Below, piece by piece: positions 50,066 through 61,800 of a stretch of 64,000 nt of DNA. This DNA is from Mytilus trossulus (Eukaryota > Mollusca > Bivalvia > Mytilida > Mytilidae): the NCBI RefSeq assembly GCF_036588685.1, contig NC_086374.1, positions 22,188,886 through 22,252,885 of the forward strand, in the 5' to 3' direction. Under the pieces are notes generated by a model. It made no database searches. It saw only the letters and a program-made list of their open reading frames with translations, and had not been told where the DNA came from. Numbering within the stretch: the first letter of the stretch is position 1; the number at the start of each line of letters is the position of its first letter. A program made the translations under genes and the position numbers.

Positions 50066-50171
50066 AGTTCAAAGTAGATTTTTTACCCCCAATTTAACGG
50101 TCAACTGGGCATAGAAAATGATAGTGCGAGTGGGACATTTGTGTACTATGGATTTATTCTTGTATTCAAAT

Positions 50172-50241
50172 CGTCCAAAACATATAGTTTATTAATCTTC
50201 ACCATGAATGCTCAGAACCAAGGTATGTTTTAAAAGCAAGA
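50172..50241 (+). repeat. 70-bp segment, copy 1 (possible alternative first exon)
   Basis: Shares with 50935-51004 the order 'cgtccaaaacata', 'agtttatt', 'atcttcaccatg', 'tctcagaaccaag' or 'ctcagaaccaag', 'gtatgttttaaaagcaaga'. Each copy has an ATG in good context, six codons and a consensus donor (AAG|GTATGT). See findings. Confidence 0.65.
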
Positions 50242-50747
50242 TTTCTAAACAAATAAACAGTACAAATCTACACTTCCCTTTATAATCTTCATACAAAGCT
50301 TAAGGTGATGAATAAGTAAAACCAACAATTTTTTATGTCCTGGACAAGGGTTTCTAAAGGACATAAAAAACAGCCTCATTTGAAGTAAGAGTAAAAAAAA
50401 TAGCAGACCACAAGCACGAAGTTAGCAATGATAAACAATACCGTGTCAATGAAATTTGCAGTTATGTAACGTAAGCTTAATGTAATAGACTTGCTGATAT
50501 GAACTTAATATATTGTCCTTTACATTCTTTTATTTTAGTGCAATCTATTAGTTTAAGTTAATGTTATATCGATCCTCACATAAACCATTCAAATTTATTC
50601 CATTCAGTGAAAAGAACGCGATATGTACGCGTGACCAACTCATTAAAGACATTATTCCGGTGTCAGATTTCATGACGAATTATTATAATTAAAAAAGCAG
50701 GTGTCTATATCAAAATATTTCATAAGTTTTCAAAGATATGAAGCAGA

Positions 50748-52831
50748 ATGGGAATAATCAACTGTGTGGTACTCTTCAATTATTTGGGTAATGTATTCAT
50801 TCTGTAATAATCTCAACGTTTTAATACCATTTTATAAGAACCTAAATAAATAAATAGACGGACTTTCATTAATATGTTTTAATTTTGTTTATTTTTTTTT
50901 CAAAATTAATAAATGAACTATCAGAAATTAGCAGCGTCCAAAACATAAAGTTTATTCATCTTCACCATGCCTTCTCAGAACCAAGGTATGTTTTAAAAGC
51001 AAGAACTCAAAGTACATATTTATGACCAAAAAGAATCTTAAATCGGCAGATTAACGTGTTTAAGTGAGTAAGAACAATGGTCTACACACACACTTAAGAA
51101 AAAGGAAAAAGTAAGAAGTGAAAAAGAATTGGCAAAAGAATATTTAGAAATGGTTCGGGAAAGAATGGCTGCCCTGTCAAAACATCATTTAACATTACAT
51201 GTTTCTGTGTTTTGAATTCAAAATAATTGTTTATAACATAACTTTCCTTTGTTTCACTAGTTTCTGTTTCGCCTTGTACGTTTCCATCGTATATGACTGG
51301 AACCTGGTCTGACAGCAAGTTTTATGATGTTCAGTTCATTGGAGGGACAAACATGTACCTTTCACAATACAGTGTCACTCGAGCAGTAACCACTACAAAT
51401 CTTACCTGTTATATGACAGAGGACAATAAATATGTTGTCAGGTAACAAGAATAAAAGAAAAGCACATGCTGGGTAAACTTAAAAGTGAGATGGCAACCCA
51501 ACGCACAATTGAAAACAAAATGCATATGCAGGATAAATTCATCTTCAATTAACGAAAGAAAGTTTCGGATTTTTTTTCTTTCTTCGGAATACTAGAGTTA
51601 TTCTATTTTTTTTGGATCTTGAGCAGAAGGTTGTAGTTAAAATTTTAAGCGAAATTGTAAATGAACATTGTATGTCCAGGCTAACATGGTTAATGCTCAC
51701 TAACAGTACAAATACTGATCTATGGAGGGATATATTTGTTTTAACTAGATTTAAAGCAGAAAGATGGCATATTTGCATTTTCTAGTTACATTGGCTATAA
51801 TCTATATCAATATATAGTATGTATCAATTATTACACTTTACTATCAAATGGGATTCCCAGTTTTTTCAAATTAGTTTAAGTGATAGAACATACAACCTAG
51901 TGTGTACCTATCTGAACACCTGATTAACAAGAAATGGGACAGTTGACCTTAAAAAATTTATGTTAAATTACAGCTTTCAATTATAATATTCGGTCAGATA
52001 AGCAGTAAACTGAACATGTACATATTACATTAAGTTTATCAATTGGTGCATTAAATGTTGCAGGTTGATGCCATAATAAGTAGAAAATGCCATTCTGGCC
52101 TGTTTTGCTTTAAATCCAGTCAAAACAAATATACCCCTCTTTAAGAAGAATTATCCATCTATACAGGTATAAACATCATGCATAGGGTTTGTTCCCAACC
52201 TGTTCAGAGTAATTATTATTTCAGAACCACCGAAAGCGTATCAGGAACTGTAAGCGGTGAAAAAGGACAGTATTATTACTATTTATGCATGGAAATCACA
52301 CAGATTACTGATTATTCTTTTTATTATTATCTTCAGTCTGGTAAGTAATTATAGATATCTGTGTATAAATCATTTGGATCTGAGCTATGTCAGTCTATGC
52401 ATATGATTCCAGACATTCATTCATTGAGTTTGCCTTTAGATTGAAATTTCACATTGTTGAATATTACGTGACTGTGTTTGTAGTAGTAGTAGAAACCAGT
52501 CTACTATGTTGCAGCAGTATGGCGGGCAATGGAAATAACTTTATACAAACTGAGAAAATTGAGAACGGAAATGGTGAATGTGTCAAAGAAACAACAACCA
52601 GACCATAGAACAGACAACAGCAGAAGGTCACCAATAGAGCGAGAAACACCCGCACCTGGAGGCGTCCTTCAGTTGGCCCCATAACAAATATCTATACTAG
52701 TACAGTGATCATGGACGCCATACTAAACTCCAAATTATACACAAGAAACTAAAATTAAAATAATACAAGACTAACAAAGACCAGAGGCTCCTGACTTGGG
52801 ACTGGCGCAAACATTTGGCGGGGTTAAGCAT

Positions 52832-52879
<48 letters not shown>

Positions 52880-55800
52880 CTCAACCCTCCCTCTATACCT
52901 CAAGCCAATGTAGAAAAGTAAACGCATAACAATACGCACAGTAAAACATGGCTATACATTCGATCAAGTAAAACAACAGATATCTAAACACCTTTGACGT
53001 TCTCTGGTACACACATACAGTTGATAGAAGGGTAAAGATTAGTGGATTTTTTTTTCGAAAGATGATAAACACTATAAGACAGTAAATAAATCCTAGTACA
53101 AATGTTGGTCTATATATACATACACATCAGTTGTCATTTTCGTTAAGCGTTTTATATATTATTTATAAAAGAAGATGTGGTATGATTGCCAATGAGACAT
53201 CTCTGGAAGAGACCAAAAATGACCAATGTATTTATATATTTACAGACGAAGACACGAACAGCGAGAGAACAATAGCTATTTTAGCTAGCAAAAATGATAG
53301 TACTTTTTCTACGTTTTGTACGACGACCATTAGTCTACAACAGTTTCATATCATGGTAAAAAAAGGTAAGCATATACTGTGGATTCATTAATATTCGTTA
53401 GGACCCATTTCCGTGCATTTCGAGGGTACAGGGGAACAACACACTAACATGGTCAACAAATTACAAATTTTCTTAAAGAACGTATGTAGACTTTGCCAAA
53501 ACCACAAAATTTAATATTCTAGAAAGAGCTGTTTTTCTTTAATCCAGGAAAATTGGTACCCACGAAAATAAATGAATCCACAGTATTCAGATCCGAGTTA
53601 CAGATTAAAAATGGTAAAACTAAGATATATACTTAAAAAAGAACAATAATTAAAAAAAAACCTGAGGATATCGCATGCACTTTCATCATCACGATGACAT
53701 TTTTAGTGATTTTGATTGTAGAAAAAGATTTTTAAGAATGTCCGTCATGTCACCAATCGAAGAAAAGGACTGCTCGCAATAATTTTTTTTCAAAATAGAA
53801 AGCAGATCTATGATTTCAGAAACCCTTGTCGAATATGTATATAACGGAGCGGCATCTTAAACTTTTTGGCATTCAAATGATGAATTGTCTTTTAAGCAGA
53901 GTGCTAAGTAAAGTATTTTCTAAAGTGTTTTATGCATTTTATATCTGTTTTTTTTGTATATATATTATGGTAAAATTTGCACTAAAAACACAAGTGATTT
54001 TTTTTCAGGGCATGAATCTCAAGCTTTACAAACATGTTCAACGCCAATGATAGGAGAGTTCCATTTTGAACTCGTCCCTAACAGTTTCTGTAGTTCAGGC
54101 AGTACTGGAAATTGGGCATTTGATAATGATGATGACTCATTTTCATCTTTAAATATAACTTATGATACAAATTGTGATGTGAAAGTTGGAAATTCTGGTA
54201 TGATATCTTTTATAAAACAATTTGCTTGGTTGGCATGCATAGTTATCTAAGGAGGTAAAATGCACATACCCAATGTTTAGTAAATCTTAAAAAGATTATC
54301 AGAATATCTGTAAAAATACAATTCCCATGCCTTATTTATCATGTACTGTTTTAACTCTAGATAAAAGTTGACGAGGAAAGGTAACACCTTGCCACCAAAA
54401 AATATATGTTTGCACACAATTGTTTTCAGTACATTGTTGCGCATGATTTGCAATTCGATTTTGTCTTAGGAAAATCGTTTCATTCAGTTTTAACATTGTC
54501 AGCATATGCATTTCATATTTTCTTTCGCTTCATACAATTATAAAAAAGAAGATGTGCCGTATGATTACCAATGAGACAACTCATGATCAATAAGAGACCA
54601 AAATGACACAGACATTAATATCTATATGTCACCGTACGGCCTTCAACAATGAACAAAGCCCATACCGCATAGTCAGCTATAAAAGGCCCCGATATGACAA
54701 TGTAAAACAATTCAAACGAGAAAACTAACGGCCTTATTTGAATAAAAGAATGAACGGAAAAAAATATGTAACACATAGACAAACGACAACCACTGAATTA
54801 CAGGCTCCTGACTTGGGTCAGACACGTACATAAATAATGTGGCGGGGTTAAACATGTTAGCGGGATCCCAACCCTCCCATTAACCTGGGACAGTGGTATA
54901 ACAGTACAACATAAGAACGAACTATAAAAATCAGTTGAAAAAGACTTAACTCATCAGATGGACAAACATACAAGTGGACGTGGCCGGGTACTTGTACATC
55001 CCGACAACAAAAAGACACAAGGAACAGATCTGAGAGTACTCGCAGTAATCTGAAAGCTAGTTTTAAACCACTAACAACTCATAAAATAATCATGCATCTA
55101 AGACTAAACTATCAATCCGTACACATCCAACATCTAATGGATTTAGTGTAAAGACGTCATAAACAGTCAGAGAAAAACATGACCTTGTGCAATGCCAAGT
55201 TACAGGTATCGACAGATTGTAGATCCACGAATGTGTATATGTATATAACATACTAGTAGTATTTAGTTTGCTTTTAATTTACTGATAACAAAATCAATAT
55301 TTACACCAATAAAAACACTATTCAATGATCTTATTACAGTGTTGAGTTGGTAACCTTTTAGAATAAGTTTATTTAAAGGAGCGATAAGTTTACAATGTCA
55401 ACTTTGATGCCAGAAATGTCATGTTGGGAGTGAAAAATGTCAAAATAGATCTTAGAACTTAGAAACGCCCAATTGGAACTGAGAAGTGTCCACTTGGAAC
55501 TAAAAAATATCAAGTTAGAAGTCAGACATGTCAAATTGGAAGTGATAAATGCCAAATAATTTGAAATGAGATATTTCCACAGCATAAGGTGTCAGACCAT
55601 CAATTTAAAGTCCTTATCTGTTCCACCAAATTTTGCAATTTTCACAGCTTCCTAAACATTAACTTCATAGAAACCAGGTATATCCTGAATTGTACATGTA
55701 TCAGCTTTCTACATGCCAATTTTCAATATACCTTTAAGAGATATCCCGAATAAAGGTACCACTAAAAATTACCCCTAGTTTTCTAGAAATCTTAAATTAG

Positions 55801-58800
55801 TATACAATGGAGTGCATCAATCGGATCCTCAATGTTGAAAGCAAACTCATAGACAAGTAAATGTTGGCTCAAAATGGTCTTAATTTATTTCCCTTTAACC
55901 AAACGTTTCATTTCTGCCAATTTGATGGTTAGTTAAGAATAACATAAAATATTGAAAACAACACGTTATTAATTTCTTGCGTCCGAAGCGCTTTTCTGGA
56001 TTTACCTTCATCAGGAACGCTCAAAGCCAAACATTTGAAATCCGAAGATGTATAAGTACCGAAACCGTTGAAGAGCTGTATGTCAATAAATACCTAAAAT
56101 AAATAGCCAAATTCATCTAAAGCCAACTTTGCCTGAGGGAGTTGAAACCTTAGTTTCTTAATAATTTATAAATTTATAAACGGACAATTTTAGTAAAGTT
56201 TGTTAAATCATGTCAGTACCGAAATACTGACTACCGAGCTGATGATACCCTCGGGGACTGATAGTCCACCAGCAGAGGTATCGACCCAGTGATGTAAAAA
56301 TATTGAAAACAACACGTTATTAATTTCTTACGGTTTTTTTTGTCCGAGTAGGCCTACGTTCTAAATTGGAGGGAGTATTTGGTGGTTCTTGGTAGTATAC
56401 TCATGTTATTATATATGTTGCATTTATTTAAGATAACAGCAATGTTGGATGTTTACTTTGTATACAGTCAGATGATGACTACATAACTAGCATCATAAAT
56501 CTTGATTCTAATATCGACGATCAACTATACTACAAGTTTACATGCATGGTAAGAACAAAATTCTATCAAATACTGTTTATATTTATATTTTGTAGTTTAT
56601 TGTTGGTGATACTTTCCGATGATGATATTCTTTGTGTGTCTACGCTGGAAAATACAACTTTACCCGCGTGATAAGGTTACAAATCACCTTTTACGAATGA
56701 ATGTTGCGATTCGATTGGATTATTAACTGGATTATAACTTTTCACACCAGACGCGCGTTTTAGGTTACAAATACTCATCAGTGATGCACGAATAAACAAA
56801 ATGTTAAAAGGCCAAATAAGTAAGAAGTTGAAAAGGACCTAAAATTCCGTGAGGTTTTAACAGATGAAGGTAAAGTAATCTTTATCTGGGATAGAAGTTA
56901 CCCCTACAAAGCCAAACTGTTTACACCACTTATAAATAAAGTTATATTAAAGTACAGGGAGCAATATACTTGAATAGTCAGTGAAAAGAACACTAAGTCT
57001 TCATGTCTTTACATATGCTGAGATAGATTTTCAAGAAAATGCACGAAAGACCGCATCATGGGAAATGAATCTGTCATCTTTTCGTGTGATGTGAATTTTC
57101 AACACTGGTTTACAATTCCGTACACCTCTGACTACATCAAGATATCAAATAAGTCTAAAAATCAAATTAGTTAAAAAGTTTGTTTTTTTTTCAAATCCAG
57201 GAAAGAATTTATTTAAATATACACCAATGATATACATTAGCTGTATTTGGCAAAGATTTAGGAATGTTTGGCTCTCAATGCTCTTCAACTTCGTACTTTA
57301 TTTGACATTTGATTTTTTTTATTTGACTTCACTGATGAGTCTCTTGTAGACGAACGCGAGTCTGACGCAAATACAAAATTTCTATCCCGATACCTTTATG
57401 ATGAGTTTATTTACAACCACTGTCGATGCAACTGCTGATGGAGTTTATATTCCCAGAGAGTAGCCAGCACTTCTGTGTTGACAACAACTATCATTTATAA
57501 GAAAAGAATACTTCATGTCTTTACATATGCTGAGATAGGTTTGAACGGAATTGCATGAAAGACCCAATAATAGGAAATGAACCCGTCATATTTTCGCGTG
57601 ATGTGAATTTTCAACACCGGTTTACAATTCCGTACACTTTTATACTTTATTTGGTCACTAATAAAAATTCTAGTGTCACTGATGAGTCTTTTGTAGAAGA
57701 ACCGCGCGTCTGGCGCAAATACAAAATTTCAATCCTGGTATCTATGATGAGTTTATTTACAACCACTAGGGCGATCAGATGCCACTGCTAGCGGTCTGGA
57801 GTTTTTATTCCACGAGACTATCACCATCCCAGTAGTCAGCACTTCTGTGTTGACAAAAGTTATCATTGATACGATCTTAATTATAAATTAACTGGTTACA
57901 AAACTTTGAATTTTTGAAATACTAAGGCTTTTCTACCTAAAGCCTCGGTCACACCTTACCGGATAGCTCGAACGGACGCCTAACGGATAACTGTTTTTTA
58001 ATCCGTTAATGTCAGTAAGACGTCCGTTCTTATCCGTTAGACGTCCGTCTATATCCGTTGCATGTCCGTTAAGCGTACGTTTTATCCGTCGACGTCCGTT
58101 CTGTCCGATGGAAAATTTTGAGCATGTTCAAAACTTTGAACGGACGTCCAACAGATAAAATGTCCGTTGAACGTCTGTTAGGCGTTCGTTTTGTACGGTA
58201 CTCGTCCGTTTCGTTTCCGTTTTGTACCCGTTCCTTTATACATCCGTTGGAGGTCTGAAAGATAAATTCACCAGCGGACTTCTACCGGACGTATTACGGA
58301 TAAAACGGATGATGGACGGATCTGAAACGGATAAATGACAATTCCAATCCTGGTATATACGATGAGTCGATTAACAACCACTGGGTCGATGCCACTGCTA
58401 GTGGTCTGGAGTTTTTATTCCACGAGACTGTCACCTCCCCCCCCCCTGTAGTCAGCACTTCTGTGTGTACATAGATTATAATTCATATTATTATAATTAT
58501 ATATTAACTGTAATTTTTTTTTTATTCGAGAGTCACTGGTGTCTTTTGTAGACTAAACGCGCGTCTGGCGTAAATACAAAATGGTAATCATGGTTTCTAT
58601 GATGAGTTTATCTTTCATAATGATTACTCCTAAGATGGTTTTCACTGATTTTTTGTTACATTGCAGATTACAAGTACTGATGGTGCTAATGTTACTATCT
58701 CTCAACGTGCACGAGTGTGTCATAAAGAACAAACAGCATATACAATGCCAGATACAACTAAATTATACCCTAATGTTTTCGATGTCATATGGGCCGTACT

Positions 58801-61800
58801 GTATCTCGTTCCTAATGGTAAGTAAATTAAGATGTATTACATATTTATTTCAATTTATGACTAAAACAAACATTTTCTGCGTCTTGCGTACTGAATTAAA
58901 GGCATGTACAATGTATCTTTATAATAGCAAAGAGGTGTGGTATGATTGCCGATGACAATGAATTAGTCATCTATCCAAAAAAGATAAAAGGACAAGAAGA
59001 TAACTATATGAGTTATAGAAACCGGAATATAGGGGAATTTGTTTTTATAAAATAAAGGGGAAAAGAGGATAAACGGGAAATATAAGGAATTGAGAAAAAT
59101 TAGCAAAGTTTTAAAGATTACAGAAGAGAGAACAGAGATATCAAAGCAAAAACAGAAAAGAGAAATAAGTGCATTCCCTCTTGAATAATGGCATCCGCTA
59201 TAATTTTCATACATGTAAAAATCTTGTAGTAAGTTGCATTTAGTGATGGCACAATTGAATAAAAGAATTATTAGAACAATTGGAACATATGTGTAGCCAT
59301 ACAGTGACACGGATATACATCAAGGTCAACCAAATTGTGAAGACGTTTGTAAATCTTTCCAAAACATTGATTCATTATGATGATAATCCATTAACCATCC
59401 GTGGTAATATCGCTTCCATTTAAGCATCAATCAATTACCAAGCATTGCATGACAATAAACGAACAATTCGGGATATATTTTTATATGCATGGAATGTACT
59501 GCTTGGATGTTCATTTGAAATAAAGATGCTTGCTTTGATGCAGTAGCGTACATCGCCTACACAATATTATACATTTGAACAGTATTAAACGGTTTAATGC
59601 CTGTATTTAAGATTTTGGTGTGCTTTCAAATTTTCACCAACTTCAATTCACGTGGTCGTGATCATTGAGACACATATATATTATGAGACAAGTATATTGT
59701 TAGGTTAAATAACTTTAAGAAAGGTACAAAATCCGACACAAACACCATTGTCTATATTATATCTAATGTTTCATACTTTATTGAACTAGGCAATGCTATT
59801 TCAAAAGAATCCAATTGTTTTCCTAAACCAGAAGGCACAAGTTCTAGTCCGGGTAAGACAATTAACTTTACGAAAAAAGATAAGATAAAACTTTCTTTAA
59901 GTTGATGTGCTGGTTATTTTCCCTCCATGTAAACTATATAAGATGAAGAGGATACACGGGCGAATGATCTTCAGATCCGAGTGTTAAAGCTAGATATCGG
60001 ACTCCTCTGCTACAAAATGTTAATGATTATTTACAGCAATATCTCGTCTTTCATCAGAAGGAAAAACAAAAAGAGAATGACACATTAAAACATAAAAGAA
60101 ACAGTAATTAAATCAGATGTTTTATGTTTATGTAATGGGAAAGACGATAAGTCGATAAGTATCTATCACGAGCATTTGCAAACATAATTTCTTCATTCTT
60201 TTAATAACAGATAATACGAAAAAAAAGAAAAATAATAATGAAAAGGGTTTTCATTTTTTTTAATGTATTTAGCAAAATCATTCATATCAACATTCACTCG
60301 AATTTTTATTTAATGCAGCCTTTCCTTCTGGTCATCTTCCTTATACGCTTAAAATAATTATAAAAACTTCGTGTAATTTTTGGTAATTATTTATGTTTAG
60401 TTTCACTTTTCTTTATGAAGGCATTCTATTTATATCAATATGCATAAGTCGTCATGGACTTGGGGCGGTGCATTTATATCTCTGTTAAATAATCACACAT
60501 AATATTCTAAACCAGAATCGTCAAGCAATACAGTGGTGATAGCTGTTGTTTTAGTAGTGGTACTGTTTTTAATTATTGTTGGTATTGCTGCATTTATATA
60601 TTGGTGGAAGAAAGTTAAAGGCAGAGTACGCGTGAAAAATCAAGGTAAACATTTAAGAGTTTACTATGCGGTATGTGTTATGCTTATTGTTGTCAGCCAT
60701 ACAGTTAGTGACCTTTAGTTCCATGCCATTTGATTTCTGGTGAAATGTTGTTCTTATTTTGTCAATCTTTCAAATCTTTTTATTTATAGATACATTATTC
60801 AAGTTCAATAAGCCTTTTAACATATGTAAACATGTCTGTTCTTGCTTTTTTTTTGAAAAATAAATTATGGAGAAATTAAATATTTACCTGATTTCTGTTT
60901 GCTATGATTTATGCATACATATTTGAGTTTTTTTTGTAATATGAGAAATTTCAATAACACTATATCTTGACTGCCTGTTCAATCGAACTTTATTTAAAGT
61001 AATGATTTCTGACCGATACTATGGAGGACAATGTTAATTGCCTGCAATGGGTACAATAATTTTTGAAATTTCTACTTATCTTTCACTCACCAATAATATG
61101 TAATGAATATTTGAAAACTTATTAAAAATATTGCACTAGATTTAATATAAAAAAATATAGTAAGTTATATTTTGTAATTACAGCACTGCCACGAAAAAGA
61201 GGAATTATATTTGACATACGAACAGCTCTCACTGTTGGTATGGGTAGTTCACGGAAACGAGAAAAGTCATTTGTTCAGCAGAACGGAAGTGATATATTAA
61301 TTGTCCACAAAAATGTTGAAGACAAATTGAAGACTGGTGAAACTGATATATATTATTCCGAAACGAGTCCTGTTTCTGCAAGTAGTGGCAGTCACTGTGA
61401 CGAGAAAAAACATGGCAGTAATGGTACTTTGCTTTCTACAATAGAGAAAGGTTCATCTTTGTTACAAGGAAGCGAAACAGAGAGAAGTGCTAATTCCGAA
61501 ATTACTAGCATATCTGTAGTTCAGATAACTACAAACTCATCACCCGAGCTGATAGAAAATACGAAGAGTTCTAACGACAATATCGATCATTTACAAACTA
61601 CGTTGGTAGAGCCAATTATATCTCTTGCACAACAAAAAGACACAGAAGAAGGAGCAAACAATTCCAAAAATTGTAAAACATATGTGAAAACATCTGAAAA
61701 CACATTGCCATCACCCGAACTTCAAAGATTACCAACCCAAGATCAAATAAAAAATGGGATCAGTTCCACTGATCATAATGATACTTACCCTACTACAATG

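Larger units (their letters stand above)
46225..50747. other. Intergenic, repeats only
   Basis: No gene supported between ACBD6 and the membrane-protein gene. Contains a relative of the 500-bp unit (47080-47330), a small MITE (47522-47742), a 'gttcgtccgtctgtcccgct' repeat (49227-49340), two tandem copies of the 'cgcgcgtctgg' family (49340-50065) with a nested 92-bp MITE, and a 70-bp segment (50172-50241) duplicated at 50935-51004. 47743-49226 holds only unassigned sequence. Confidence 0.6.
51442..54008. other. Introns 2-4 of the membrane-protein gene
   Basis: Besides the two exons between them, these introns hold a dispersed repeat at 52545-52925 interrupted by a 46-nt poly(T) (52832-52877), a fragment of the 'gtggtatgattgccaatgag' repeat at about 53168-53225, and a MITE at 53375-53585. 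Confidence 0.6.
54198..56432. other. Intron 5 of the membrane-protein gene
   Basis: Holds the long repeat (54545-55080), the 21-bp minisatellite (55412-55570) and a repeat fragment at about 55977-56330 that includes 'accgaaatactgactaccga' and 'gtatcgacccagtgatgt'. No additional exon recognised. Confidence 0.6.
56549..58666. other. Intron 6 of the membrane-protein gene
   Basis: 2.1 kb made almost entirely of repeats: reverse 'cgcgcgtctgg' fragment (56750-56870), the two 126-bp duplicated segments, tandem 'cgcgcgtctgg' copies, the TCCGTT-rich element and a last repeat fragment to 58600. Confidence 0.7.

Noticed and set aside
58963-59310. 115-codon hydrophobic minus-strand frame resembling a multi-pass membrane protein
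   Set aside because: Hydrophobicity follows from A-rich sequence read on the opposite strand; located in an intron, no domain, no homologous copy in the window.
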